64,000 nucleotides of DNA from Nageia nagi (lineage: Eukaryota; Pinophyta): NCBI GenBank assembly GCA_050084985.1, contig JBITNC010000002.1, positions 16,492,001 to 16,556,000 on the forward strand, given 5' to 3'. Every line of letters starts with the position of its first letter. The stretch's first letter is position 1. The notes under the pieces are model-generated. The model searched no databases, was not told the origin of the DNA, and worked only from the letters and a program-made list of their open reading frames with translations. Below, piece by piece: positions 22,561 to 36,387 of the stretch. The translations under genes and the position numbers were made by a program.

Positions 22561-25500
22561 AAGAACAAGAATACTAATAAGAATAATTGACCACAATCAC
22601 TCACACCCACCCAATGCAAATAAATCATTATGTAGAAATAACTACTGCTTTCCACAGACATACATGAGATTTTGTCAAACATTTTGTGAAAGTGAGTTGC
22701 CTCTTGTTGATAGTAATCTCTTTCTTGCTAATATAGTTGGAGGTCATCACACATACTTGTCATTACATTATGGAGCTCATCGATTTCACCAATCATTTGC
22801 TAGATATCTGAGCTCCATGCATTAGCTCTTGCCACTCATTCTTAATATGTTGATTTCACCCCATATTGATCATGTTCCTCATGCCAAGTTCTCATTTCTT
22901 TAGATATCATTGCTAGATACTTTTTACTTTGCCTTTAATCTTCCCTCTCATTGATTAATGTATCCCTCTTCACCATTACGATAGAGTTGGTGTAGTAGCT
23001 CTCATTTTTCTAAGTTTCATGGTGCCTCCAATATCTCTTTTGCATTTATGTGTGAATTTGAGGATACAATTTCACAATCATTTAGACAAACACTGTTATA
23101 ATTAAAAAATAATACATAATATGGTATATGAGATTGTTGTATTTTCTCATCGTAAATTGTAAGATTATGTTCAGATTGATGGAGAAAGGCTTGTAATTAT
23201 AACATTTCAATTCTTCCAAACAAGTGAACAAAATTCTTGTACATGAAATTAGAGGGAGTTTCCTTATCTCAACATCCACACCTATACTTTGTTGTAAGCA
23301 ATCTTTCATGATTAATGAAAGTACCGATGGTTCGTTATTGGAGAGACAAGCAAAGTGGATGTTAGGACATGTATTTGGTACAATTGGCATTGGCTTGAGT
23401 GCAAGAATGCCCAATTCTTTCTATATGCTATGGATGATGACTTTCTTGCATCTTTCGATGATCAAAGGTCTGAAGATAAGTATTTCATCTCGACTAAATA
23501 CTAGACAATCAAACTTTCTTCCAAATTAAGGCTACTTAAGGAGCTAATGTGAATCCATTTGGTTGCACCGGATCTTAAGAGAGATGAATTATCTTTTCTG
23601 AACTCACAGTAATACTCTACTATAATTAGATCATGTACTAAAGCTCATGAGAAATCTGGTATTCCATGACGCCGGAAAAATATGCAACTCTAGTTATGTC
23701 TTTCCGAGGGTCATTTGACTTATATATTCACAAAAAAACAATATTTTGTTAAGTTTGCAGAGAAATAACTACCCATCTCTTGATTTTCACAAAATCAACA
23801 ACATACCAACATGAAACAAATTTAAGGGTATATTGAAAAAAAATGATAAGGAGATATTATTACCAAATAAAACTCGCCTCTACGAAACATTGAAGGAAAA
23901 ACGGCTAAATCAAACCAAGACCAGTCCTTAGAAGCCCTTGAACATATGTAATATAATCTTTGGTCATTTAGGTTGTGAACACCTAAATCATGAATTCCCA
24001 GAGACTTCTAGCTTTTCCCAACACTCGTTCTGTGCAAAATTAAACATTAAGAAACATTCATTCAAATGAAAAGATAGATTCAAAATATTAAAAAAAAAAA
24101 AAAAAAGAAGCAGCCTTGGGATTAACTGAACTGTATAAATTGCATTCATGGAGTCTTGAGAATAACTTGGGATGGTTGGAATCGTGTTTTGTCAGATCAT
24201 GAGCTCCATTCCATTACATTCCAGCCAGAACATTTCCGAAGGCATTATTGAGTAGAGCATTGATAATTCAATGGGTTGAAATGAGCAGAGGAATTGTCCA
24301 TAATGCCAATACCTGCGCTGGAATCATCAACGCTGCACTCAATGATGTTTTCGGAATTGCAACCCATCACTCTAAGCTTGTTGAACAAATTTATTATTGT
24401 GAGATGCCATTTAAGAATTAATTTGTTGCTGCGATAAACATTTGAAAGGCTGATTTTAGATCGTACACAGTGAAAAGTACATATTAAGAGATAGACAGTA
24501 GGGGTTGTTGGCAATTGCAGTACAGATTAGTTTGTGCAGTACAACGGAGTTGGTTTTGTAAGAGGCTCGAATCTTGTCTCCCATTCATTTATATATTTTA
24601 ATGATGAAATTTCTACTGTCAAAGAAAAGAATTCATTTAAAAATTAAAAATTATAACATACGAATGGTTCACTAGAATTTATGATGTAACATAAAATTTT
24701 ATTATATGCATATGTAAACATTTTGAAATGTAATAATAGTATAAAATTTTAAATGAGGGATCATAAGAAAATGACATAACATTTAAATTTTATTCATTTA
24801 GTTGTGATTTTACAATAATAAAAACATTTTTACTATTAATATAATTTTTAAATATGTAATTTTTTATATGGAATTATTTAGTATGATAATTAGTTTAAAA
24901 AATTGAATAGTTAATGTTTTAAGTATAATAAAAGTAAGTGTAAGGATAGGTTAATATATCCATACGTTTCAAAATAGGTGAGAAGTTAATGCTTGTCTTA
25001 TATTCCCTAAGTTAATATTGGCGATATATTTTTTCTTGGTCTAATGTTGCCAAAAAATCTCTCTTTATGCATTATTTTTAACATGAGTTGGGATTTTATT
25101 ATATTATTTAAATAATTAATATTTATGATAATTACATGTGTTTGGATGTGATGGGTTAATGGATTTAATGGAGTAATGGGTTCCCCAACATAAATTTTGG
25201 CACCACTAGGAATTATTAAATGTGGTGATGTGTATGTTGTGTTATTGATTTGGTCATCATGAAAAGTTTTAATTTTATTTTTCTTCTTCTCGTTTTTTTT
25301 TTCTCTCTCTCTTGATTGAAAGTCACTAGCTTACTAGTTTTGAATCTTTAATCATTTGATAACGTTTAAATGGGTTTTTACTAATCGATTTTTTAATTTT
25401 ATTTCAAAGAGACTGATCACCAAAAATTCTAGTTTTCAATTAGTTTTGCACCTAGTAGTGCCATTTCTGGTTTTCACTACCAAGATGTTATTCTTTCTTT

Positions 25501-25899
25501 TTCTTTTTTAGAGTCCCCTTAGTTAGCAAGGGATTTATTTTTTTGTCTAGTGACCATTTCCATATCCATGATGCGTTTGGCCATCTAATGTTGCTAGTCA
25601 AACTATCTCTTTTTGTTTGATACTTTCAACTAAAAATGATCATAAGCAACATTTTAAAAATTTTTCAGGCTTATGTTTGTAGCGACTATCCTAAAGAAGT
25701 ACTTGGTTCCCAACTTGAAAATTTTTATTCTTGATGTGGTGATCATGCAATGCTTTCTAATAATTCTTCTCATGTATTTTATTATATATCATGATTCTTT
25801 ATTTTTCATCCAGCTAGTCTTTACTAAATAGTTTATGTTCCAATGATGCTCTATCATTAAGTCTAGCCTGTATGGTTATTTTAGTGATGGAACTTGAAA
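22561..25899. other. Mostly unassigned; two coding-like remnants
   Basis: Between about 23010 and 22690 the minus strand reads, across stops, as a charged helical protein (YLAMISKEMRTWHEEHDQYG, IGEIDELHNVMTSM), perhaps a retrotransposon Gag-like coiled coil. From about 23540 to 24600 composition is less AT-skewed, with 89-101-codon frames (24514-24245 minus; 23529 is the end of a plus frame), but no domain is recognisable. An 18-A run lies near 24090. 24600-25899 is AT-rich and may hold the 3' part of the gypsy element that follows. Confidence 0.35.
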
Positions 25900-28150
25900 T
25901 TCCATAGGGAAAATGGTGCATAAACCATAGACTAATTCAAAGGATTTTCTTTTCATGAGTTATTTGTATATCATTTGGTATGTCCAAAGGACTATTGGTA
26001 ATTTATCTTCCCAATCTAATCATCCTACCTTGATAATTTTTGTCAATGTTCCATCGAAGATCTTGTTCACAACTTCAACTACTTCACTTTATTAAGGATG
26101 ATATGATGAACTTCATCCATGTTGAATCATAAATTTGATAATAATTCTCTAATGGTCTGGTTAACAAAATAATTTCCTTAATCATTGATAATTTCCTTAG
26201 GGTAACCAAATCAGGTTGTGATTTATTTTCATAGATAAACTTTGATATGTTTAGGTTGTACATTCTTTTATCACCATGAATTTTTCCCATCTGGTCATGT
26301 ATTCTATGCTAGTGATAATATATATAGTACTTGCTTATCTAGAAGAAGGTGCAATTTATTGAATGAAGTTAATTTTTTATTTCTTGAATGGGAGCATCAA
26401 TAGGATATGTTGAAGTGGAAGTTCATCATTAGTTGATGTTATTCCTACTCTTTAGCACATATCATAACTTTTGATGAACACTTGGGAATCATGGTAAAGA
26501 TACAACCATCAAATTGTAGCTTCCATTACCTTCTTGCTAATGCGTTCATCATTAAAATGTCCTCCTACAACTCCTTCATAAGCTTCAAGAGAGATATCAT
26601 ATATTTTATGATTAAATGTTACTCAATGAATCAATTTTTTCATGTTGCTAATTTTATATAGTTTATCAAATATTATGGTGTAGGGAATAACTTTCATTAA
26701 TAATTTTCTTTTATCCTTTTGAGTGAATCCTTTGGAAAATTAACCTAACACCAAGAATGTAACAATTTCTTGTAAGTTGTTAAGTGCTAATTCTATTATG
26801 AACAAATATGTTCCTAAGAGATCATAATGAATTTTTGTAGTTTCATGATTTTCAAGTTTAAAAAACATATTAAGAACATTATTGAGGTTTCTAAGTTTAA
26901 TAATAACACTAAATTGGAATGCTTGAAAAAGTAATAGCCACCAATAAATGTATCCTTAGATCACTGATTTATTAAGTAGATATCTTAGGGCTTCATGGTT
27001 TATAAATAATATAAATATGATTTCCAAAAGATAATGATGAAATTTCTATAATGCATAAACCATTGCTATTGCTTCTTACTTTGTTAGGGTATAATTCTTC
27101 TATGTTATCACCATATTAATGAAATAGATAGGGTGATCTATATTTCCATCACTAGGCTAGGTGAGTATAAATTTAGCTTAGTACTCTAGCAACTAGTAAA
27201 ATTGATGATTTTTCTTTATCAAATTATCAATTAGGGTTGCAAGTGTAGTAAAATTATTTATGGTGATTATAACATTTATTTCTATACACTGACATCTACA
27301 TGTATGTGGAATTTTTTTATCCAATTAGGGAAGATGTGTATGGGCACCTTTGATAGTTTAAGATTCATCAACTCAAAGTTAGCTTGGCACTTTAATAACT
27401 AGTAAAATTGATGATTTTTCTTTATCAAATCATTAATTGGGATTGCACGTGTAGTATAGTTATTGATGAACTTCGTGTAATATCTAGTTAATCTTAGGAA
27501 TATTTTTTTTTCTTAATTATATTAGGAGATGAAATATTCTATAGTATTATCACTTTTTCTTGATCCATCATTAGTCTTTTTTTGTAAATAATATGTCCCA
27601 ATAGTACACTAAATGGGGTGGTGAATAAATATTTTTAAAGCTTTAATATAATATATAACTGATGATATCTATTAAAGAGCAACCTCAAATCTTGAATATG
27701 ATTTTTTAGTATTCTAAACATAGTCCAATCATCAAGGTATACTTCCAATAAGCCATGAATGAAATCCTTAAGGCATGTACCATGATTCATGAAAATATAA
27801 CTAGAGCATTCTTCAATCTGAATGGTATAATATTGTACATGCAGGATCCCCATTTTGTAGTAAAAGTTATCATTAAATGATCCTCTTCAACAATTTTAAC
27901 TTGATGGTATCCTAAGAACATGTGGATAAAAGAGAAGACCTCTTGGCCTACATTATTTTCTAGTATTTCCTCTATGAAAGGTATTAGAAATGAAAAATAT
28001 TTAAAAGAATTGTTTAATTATCTAAAACCAATAAAATTACTAATACTATTAGTCTTCTTATGCTGAACTAACATGGGATTATTCAAATCAATATTATCCA
28101 TTGGTGATATGATATATGTTTCAAGCATTTTATCAATTACTTGCTTGACC
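25900..28150 (-). pseudogene. Ty3/gypsy pol relic: reverse transcriptase, RNase H region, integrase
   Basis: Read on the minus strand from high to low coordinates. The reverse transcriptase shows PFIEEILENNVGQEVFSF (near 27970), FLGYHQVKIVEEDH, FTTKWGSCMYNIIPFRLKNA (near 27860) and, one frame over, LLEVYLDDWTMF (27750-27715) with the catalytic DD. The connection/RNase H region gives YYTKFINNYTTRAIPI (near 27450) and FPNWIKKFHIHVDVS (near 27310). Integrase follows with FGYPKEIIND and NYFVNQTIRELLSN (about 26215-26130). The order fits gypsy (RT, RH, IN). A roughly 215-bp tandem duplication repeats the AACTAGTAAAATTGATGA block at 27185 and 27400. Frameshifts and stops are dense. The lineage within gypsy is not assigned. 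Confidence 0.85.
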
Positions 28151-30217
28151 TTAGTTTTGATATTGGGATTAAAATGCTAAGGTATTTGTTTCCTTGGTTT
28201 ATAATCAAGTATGAGGTAAATGTTCATTACGCCTACTACTTCCTTCATTCCATTTAGTTAAGTGTAGTTTCTATAAAATAAGTCTTTATACTTAATGAGT
28301 ATTTCATTTTTTTTTACATTACCTTTTCTTTAGTCTAATAGTCATCAACAATCATCATTTTAGGTTTATATTTAGTGCTAATGTTGATTTTCTTGGTTTT
28401 CAGTTCATAATCATATGGTGTAAATGCATTCTTTTATTTGATTACATCTATTTCAACTTCCTTAACTTTATATTTTAGATTCTCTTCCTTCAAATCATCA
28501 AGCTTTGGTTCATCTTTTTATTCATTTTTGGTAAATTTCTCGATTGTAGTTTTTGGTGATTTGAGGAGCACGATCTTAGTATTAATTCAAGAAATTCTAG
28601 TGAATCTAACCCAAATCACCTTAGGGGGTAAGAATAATAATTCCTTGATTTTAAGTATCCCTTGATGGATATTCAAGTCACCACTATAAAAAGTTAAAGT
28701 TCTAATGAATTTTTTGTACAATTCCTTCCATTAGCAAGGTTCTCTCCTTAACTCTTTCTCAACATACTATGCTCTAGGAATTAAATGCTAAAGTCTAGTA
28801 AAAAAAATGAATCGAGGTAAAGCATTTTGATATTGCTTATTTCTTTTAGGTGTTCTCACCTTGTAGAATATGTGTAGAAGGGCCAGAATCACCATGGTAA
28901 GGTATTATGTTTCTCTTATTTACTTATGGTACCTCATATCATATTTTCATATATTTTGTAATCTCTCTCCAAGATCTAAAATAATTCTTGTAAGTACCCC
29001 ACCACTTCAATAGAGTATAAAATAATGTATTGTCCAAAGCTTAAAGTCTATTATCTTCTACAATGGATACTCTCTCCATTTATTTTAAGAAATCATATTG
29101 GGGTACTAGACCATCATATTTTATTAATGTGTCATGAAAATATATTTTATTATTTTACATACTCTTGTAATATGATTTGTTTTATAGGAACTCCTTGTGG
29201 TTAACTCAAGGTCATCAATATTCCAAAGCATCATGGTAACTTCAATATCTTCATCAAAGTCATCACTCTGAAAATTGAATTGCCCATCCTCTGTGGCATT
29301 AATATAGTCTTGTAAACAATCTGATTATTTTATTTCTATTAGAGTATAAAGATAATTAATCTTCATTAAATCAATAGTGTGTGAACCATTATAGTTACTA
29401 CTAAAATTTAGGAAAGTAAAGTTCACATGATCTCTATTCCTTTTTTAATGGGATATTTCCTTCATATTCCTTATTTGATATTATAATTTTTTTGAATTTT
29501 TCTATTTAAGATACAATTATTATTGATGAACTATTCTAGATCCAAGAAGGTAATATTCTCCAATTTATTCTTATTGACCATATAAATAACATTAAATTTG
29601 ACATATTAATCGATCTGCCAAAGAGATATTGTGATATTCTTGAGAATCCTCTTAGGTTTAATAATGAACCTATCAATCAAGGTTATATTTTACTATTCTA
29701 TTTCTAATGATATATATCAAAGTTGATGCCATGTATTCATATCTTCCCCTACATCAATCATAATATTTTTTTGATAAATTTAAAATTTTAGTTATATGTT
29801 GTATGTGTTTAATTACCTATAGGATTTTAGCCTAAGTGAAACTAATAACACTTAACATTTATGTATAAATCATCTAAGATTTTTAACTCAAATAAATATA
29901 CATGATATATAGAAATAACAAAAATGAAGATAACAATAATATAATAATGAAATAACAAAACTAGGATCTTATTGAATCAATATAACAAAATAAAAACATG
30001 AATTAAAGAGATTGGAATCAAGTGTAATATAAATACCTATTTGTCCCTTCCTATGAAAAAGATGATTCTATGCAAACTAAACCTATCAAAGTGAATTTAC
30101 CTTGATATGTAAACCCCACAAATATCAATAGTAATAAGGTCAAAATATACTCCTAATTTAGCATGGGGCTAGGTTGTAGAATAGTACCACGGGTGTGCAC
30201 ACCAACGTAGGTGCTAT
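28151..30217 (-). mobile_element. Probable upstream part of the same gypsy element (very decayed)
   Basis: Minus-strand translation near 29320-29200 gives DYINATEDGQFNFQSDDFDEDIEVT and similar acidic stretches that fit the region between Gag and reverse transcriptase in plant gypsy elements, but no protease motif is clear. The piece nearest the CACTA element (29800-30217) is AT-rich, without identifiable coding sequence or a recognisable LTR edge. Confidence 0.4.
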
Positions 30218-30257
30218 CACTACTACATTTTGGGCATTTTATATCATACAATGCATT
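30218..30257 (+). repeat. Left terminal inverted repeat of the large CACTA
   Basis: Starts CACTACTACATTTT and pairs with 45505-45544 in inverted orientation, about 32 of 40 bases identical by hand count. Confidence 0.85.
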
Positions 30258-30379
30258 AAGGCATAGTGTATTTTTTTCTTTTTCTGGTCTCTACTTGATG
30301 TCTCATGTGACACTAAGGTTATTGTCAACACATGCATCAAGTAATGCATCACATAAATTACAACTTATGTCGACTAAAA

Positions 30380-30695
30380 TGTTAAGATTTTGACTCAAAA
30401 AACATCATAAATTTGACTCATAAAGTGTCATACAATTGAATAAAAAAATGTCATACATTTGACTCAAAAAATGTCATAAATTTGACTCAAAGAAAGTCAT
30501 AAATTTGACTCAAAAAATATCATACATTTGACTCTTAAAATGTTAATATTTTGACTCATAAAATGTCAATATTTTGACTCCTAAAATATTAATATTTTTA
30601 CTCCTAAAATGTCAATATTTTGACTCCTAAAACTTCAATATTTTGACTCATAAAAATGTCAAGACTTTGACTCCTAAAACATCAAATTTTGATTT
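30380..30695. repeat. Subterminal array of about 14 units of 22-24 bp
   Basis: Variants of TTTGACTCATAAAATGTCAA follow head to tail just inside the left end of the CACTA element. Subterminal repeats in CACTA transposons are the known binding sites for TnpA-type proteins, so this is the natural candidate for that role here. Confidence 0.8.
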
Positions 30696-30942
30696 GTAAT
30701 TCAAAATTAAATTAAATTATGTATTATTACTATTTTTTATTTCTTTTTTTGTGTAGTGTATAATACATTCGTTCAAATACATTAATCATAATATAAATAT
30801 ATACATTCAAATAATACATTAAAAGATCCATTCAAATTTAAAATAAAGCTTAGAAAGAATAAAACTTAAAGTGCATACGTATAAATAAATATAACACAAT
30901 AAATTAATAATTAGATGTGTATAATTAGGATCAATCAAAAAA

Positions 30943-31079
30943 ATTTCCACATCGAGTGTACAAATGCATGGTAATGGCTAGATCAACAAAAAAATGTCCA
31001 TATCGAGTGTATAAATGCATGGTAATGGGTCAACAAAAAATGTCCACATTGAGTGTACAAATGTATGGTAATGGGTCAT
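30943..31079. repeat. Three-copy repeat of 46-51 bp
   Basis: GAGTGTA followed by AAATG(C/T)ATGGTAATGG recurs at 30954, 31005 and 31051, separated by ATCAACAAAAAA and TGTCCA blocks. The 76-codon open frame through it reflects the repeat rather than a gene. Confidence 0.75.
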
Positions 31080-31479
31080 TCATTATCATGAACATGCCTA
31101 ATGTAATCTTCATCATCTTAATCCATTTTGGTAATTTGCCACCCCTCCTCTCGGCCACCCTCTGGTTGACCCTCTTCACCTTGTAAAGAATAATCAACTA
31201 AATATTAATATATAAGAAAAATTAAAAAAATTATGATTTATTATAAAATAATATAATAAATTAAAAAAAAAACTTAAATATTACTTATAATATCGAAAGG
31301 TCTTTGCAAGATTAGGGCTTGAAAACCATTTTTTAGGGCAAATTTTAGTTCATCTTTTGTAGGATACCTACCATATTTATCATATTACAAAAAAACATAT
31401 TTATTTAAATAATATTTTATGCATATAATTTAATTATATAAATATTCATGCATAAAATATGAAATAAAATAGTTACATA

Positions 31480-32618
31480 TCTTATTTCGATCCCTACTTT
31501 TCTCAATTTGCCTAACATATGGGTATATGCCACTAAAGATGTGCTATTTTAGGCATGCATGACTTTTTCAAATTGTGATGGTTCAGCAGTGGATTCTCTA
31601 CATACTTCCTTCTCCTCCACCTTCTTCATCAGGCTCTTCCACACCTTCTTGCCAACATCTACAAGCCTACTTCCTTTTCATTGATTTTTAGGAAGTTTTT
31701 TAATTTTATTCCTCATTTTATCTCTCCTCCAATTCAAATTCTTGCCCATATGTTGTAATGCCCATTTTGAGCTCCATGCATCATCAAATTCTCTTTTCAA
31801 GATATTTATTACCCTTTATTTTGCTATTTTTTAGAAAATGAATTAAAAAATTACGTAAAATGTACTATTAATATTAATCTATAAAACAAATTAAGCATAA
31901 AAATTATATATATATATATCTATTTCAATTTATTTTTTCCATTCGATATCTATGGTGAGATCAAACAGGTGGAAATTGCATTTTCTAAGAGTATCATAAA
32001 AAAATGCCCTAAAGAGAATTTAATAACATTAGTAAATTCTCATATTTCAATATATATATATATATTTTAAAATCAATTCTTACCATTATGATCTTTAATT
32101 ACAACAACCTTCTCATTCACCTTAACTCAATGTATTAGTGCCCTTGCATGTTGTAAATGCTGTATCCATATTCATTTATTATTCATCTCCAATTACCATA
32201 TTACTTAGATTTTTTACATTGAATGTAACATTTAATTAATAAAAGGTAACTTCAATCAATTTTTTAAATTAAAAAATAAGTAATGTTACCATCTAGTGAT
32301 GAGTTCGTCGATGATGGTCGATCTATGTCACTAGTAGGCCTAGCAGGCCTAGTAGATGAAGGGCCAATGCCCATTTATTTATCAATTTCTCTATCAATCT
32401 CAATCCTTTGCATCCATTGCATGGCCATTTTATATATTTTTACCATCGACCTACTCTGTTAAAAAGGTAAAAAAAGTAAAGTCAAAATTTTGTTTGAAAT
32501 GAATATTATAACATAAAAATTAAATAAATCACATTCATAAATAAATACTTACAAAAATATTCTTGCTTACAGTTGAATTTAGATGTTTTGGCTTCTTTCC
32601 CTTCCTATCATTGGCCAT
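31480..32618 (-). pseudogene. TnpA/Ptta (Transposase_24)-like relic of the CACTA element
   Basis: A minus-strand ATG at 32618 opens MANDRKGKKPKHLN. Further segments, separated by AT-rich intron-like gaps, read MVKIYKMAMQWMQRIEIDREI (near 32440-32380), FYDTLRKCNFHLFDLTID (near 32000-31950), REFDDAWSSKWALQHMGKNLN (near 31795-31735) and VDVGKKVWKSLMKKVEEKE with SLVAYTHMLGKLRK (31665-31500). The order and the late short helical motif resemble the Ptta/En/Spm accessory protein, which binds subterminal repeats. The match is by eye and weaker than for TNP2. Stops are present. It faces away from TNP2, which is unusual. Confidence 0.5.
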
Positions 32619-32799
32619 GATAATCACTAAATGAGGTTAATAACAAAAAATATTAGTAGCATAAAAAATTTAAAAATATTCAATTTAATAAACCTTAAAT
32701 AGTATGCTAATATTAAATTTATAAAGGTTATCATTAAGATACATTGTAATATGAATATGATGGAAGAAATTTAGGATGTTGGTTACAACAATATTTATG

Positions 32800-35235
32800 T
32801 GTAACCCAAACCTTAAACTTTAAATCTTAAAACTCAAACCTAAACATTAACCTTAACTGTAACCCTAAGTCAAACTAACCTGAAATCAAACCTAACATAC
32901 AAACTCCTAACACTTAAATCCTAACATAATCCCTTGAACCCTAATCCAAACCCAAATCCCTAACCCTTAATGTATTGCAACCCCTAACAAAATGATACCA
33001 TAACCCTCAACTCTAAAAATTAGGGTTAAACCGTAACCCCTAAGTCAAACCTAAACTCTTAAATTCTAACCCCAACCCTAACCCTTAAAATTCTAACCAT
33101 AATCCTTAATAAATCCTAATCATATTGTTTAAATCCTAACATTTATGCTTAATTCCTAATCATAACCCTTAAACCCTGATTTCTAATTGAAATCCAAACC
33201 CATAAAACCCTAACATTGAACTCAAACCCAAATTCCTAACCTTTAAACCCTAACATAAACCCTTAAACCCTAACCCAAACCTAACCTAAATCTTTATAAC
33301 TTAACCTAAATATTTATATTGCAACCCCTAACCCTAAGCCAAATCTTTACACAACATGATGCTAGTGTTAACCCTAAATTTATCCCTAAGTATTTTTTTG
33401 AAAATTTACCATAAGTTTTTTACAAAAATTTACCCTAAATTTTAAACCATAAACCAAACACTTAACACCTAAAATTTAACTCTAAATTTTTACAAAAATT
33501 AATCATAATTTGTTACAAAATTTATCACTAAATTTTAGTTAAAAATAACCTTAGTTTAAAAAAAAATCCTAATTTTTTACAAAAATTAACCCTAAATTTT
33601 AAAATAAAAAATTAACCCTAAAATTTTACATAAATTAACATTAAAGTTATAGTCAAAATTAACCCTAAATTTTAATAAAATTTAACTTTAACTAACACCT
33701 AAAATTTAGCCGTAATGTTTTACAAAAATTAATCCTATTTTTTTACCCTAATTATCCCTAATTTTTTCACAAAAATTAACCAATATTTTTTACAAAAATT
33801 AATCCTTAATTTCTATAAAAATTAACCATAAATTTTAAAATTGAAATTAATCCTAATTTTAAAAAAAATTAACCATAAATTTTAAAATCGAAATTAACCC
33901 TAAAATTTTACAAAAAATAACCCTAATTTAAAAATAAAACTTTATTTTTTTACAAAAATTAACATTAAATTTTATGTCAAAATTAACCCTAAATTTTAAC
34001 TCAAAATTTTTACAAAAATTAATCATAATTTTTTACAAAATTTATCCCTAAATTTGAAGTTAAAAATAACCTTAGTTTAAAAATAAAAAATCCTATTTTT
34101 TTACAAAAATTAACCCTAAATTAAAAATAAATTAACCCTAAAATTTTACATAAATTAACATTAAATTTATAGTCAAAATTAACCCTAAATTTTAATAAAA
34201 TTTAACTGTAACTAACACCTAAAATTTAGCCCTAAAGTTTTACAAAAATTAATCCTATTTTTTTACCCTAATTGTCCCTAATGTTTTTACAAAAATTAAG
34301 GAATATTTTTTTTAAAAAATTAACAAATATTTTTTGCAAAAATTAATCCTTAATTTCTACGAAAATTAACCCTAATTTTTTACAAAAATGAACCATAAAT
34401 TTTAAAATCAAAATTAACCCTAAAATTTTACAAAAAGAACCCTAACTTTTTATAAGAAAATAACCTGATTTTTTTACAAAAATTAACATTAAATTTTAAG
34501 TCAAAATTAACCCTAAATTTTAATAAAATTTAACCATAACCCATACACCTAGCACTTAAAATTTAAGTCTAAATTTTTACGAAAATTAACTCTAATTTTT
34601 TTACAAAAAAATTTAACAATAAAGTAACCTATTTTTTTTACAAAAATTAACATTATAATTTTAAGTCATAATTAACCCTAAATTTTAATAAAATTTAACC
34701 CTAAACCAAACACCTAAAACTTAAAATTTAACCCTAAATTTTTACAAAAATTAATCCTTTATTTCTATAAAAATTAACCCTAATTTTTTACAAAAATTAA
34801 CCCTTAATTTTTACAAAAATTAACCCTAATTTTTTATAAATATTAATCATAATTTGTACAAAAATTAACCTTAGTTTTTTACAAAAATTAACTCTAATTT
34901 TTTATGAAAATTAACCCTAAATGTTTACAAAAAATAACACTAATGTTTTACAAAAATTAACATAAATTTTTTTACAAAAATTAACATAATTTTTTTTACA
35001 AAAATTAACATTAAATTTTAAGTCAAAATTAACCCTAAATTTTAATAAAAAATTAAACCTACATTTTAATAAAAAAATTAACCCTACATTTTAAGTTAAA
35101 ATTAACCATACATTTTAAGTTAAAATTAACCCTACATTTTAAGTTAAAATTAACCTTAATCTTTTTACAAAATTCAACTCTAAATTTTTTCAAAACTTTA
35201 CCCTACTTTTCTACAAATATTAATCCTACTTTTTT
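32800..35235. repeat. Degenerate telomere-like array I (CCTAA-rich)
   Basis: From 32800 to about 33420 the sequence consists of loose AACCCTAAAC variants. From 33420 to 35235 it becomes 20-30-base units of the form ACAAAAATTAACCCTAAATTTT, many copies with frequent mutation. All C-rich units lie on the plus strand. No convincing open frames. Confidence 0.85.
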
Positions 35236-36271
35236 ACAAATTGGAGATCATATGGTCATTTTCATGTAACAAAAAAAAAAAAAAAAGAGGAGCTATGGGA
35301 TTTCTTGGTATGTTTTTGTATTTTTCTTTTTATGAATTTAACAAAATTAAATCCCTAATTTGCAAATTTTGGAATTGCTATCTCAAATCTAAAATTAATT
35401 TTGTAAGATGTAATTTTTTCCTAACATTAATTTTGTAAGATTTAGTTTTTCTCCAAACCCTAGGTTTAAGTTTGTAAACCCTAACTTTTTTTTATCTAGA
35501 TTTTAGGGTTTTCATGTTCCAAAAGACTTAGGGTTTTTTGGTTTGTTCAATTTGTTGAGGTTTTTTAATGTATTTTTCATTCTTCATATTAAAAATATCA
35601 CATGCATCCAAAATTTTTCTATCTCTATTAAAAAAATATTAAATGTATGCTTTATAAAGTAAAAATTTGGATTTAGTATACTTACCTTTGAATTTGGTTG
35701 TGGATCTGACAAATTTGGCCTTGGATTTGATGGAAAATAGTCAAATTTTGTCTAAATTTGACCCTTATGCCCCCCTCTTCTGTGACAAAAGACTCTTTGC
35801 CCTATCCCTCTCATGATATTCGATAAAGCAAATGATTAGTGGGGTATGCCCCTTTTGTTTTTTATAATTGCATGGTCTTCTTGATGCATTGATGCATCAA
35901 GCAATGCATCATTTCATCCTCATTAAAATTAAAAAAAACTAAAAAAATAACATTAAATAAATTTAAAATATTAAATAATATAAACATACTGAAAATATTA
36001 AATAATGTACTTATTATAATATGTACATTAATAATGTTAAGGTTATGAGTCAAGTCATGGGTATTGGATTAGGATTTGATGTTATGAGTTTCAAATATGT
36101 TACATCATGTGTATGTTAATGTTATGTGACAGTCAATATTACATCAATGTGAATGCTATACGTCAATGTCGGATTGTTAATGTCAATGTTAATGGTAATG
36201 GTATGTTAATGTTATATCAATGATAATGTTATAGTAATGTTAATGCTATAAGTTAATTTTAATGTTAACAT

Positions 36272-36387
36272 TATTGAGCTTGAAGCCTGCATCAATTAGA
36301 CAAGGGTTAGATTGTAGAGGGTGGAGGTAGAGTTGTAATGACCACTTCCAATATACCATTATGTGACTTATTGGCAAGTTATGGTAA
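36272..36387 (+). repeat. Direct repeat, left copy (pairs with 37076-37190)
   Basis: Begins ATTGAGCTTGAAGCC, includes AAGGGTTAGATTGT and TAATGACCACTTC, and ends ATGGTAA. The second copy is offset by 804 bases, with about ten differences. The two could be terminal repeats of a small LTR-type element or a simple duplication. Confidence 0.75.

Noticed and set aside
30380-30695. CRISPR-like regularly spaced repeats
   Set aside because: The 22-24-bp units are directly adjacent without unique spacers and the context is a plant CACTA transposon end.
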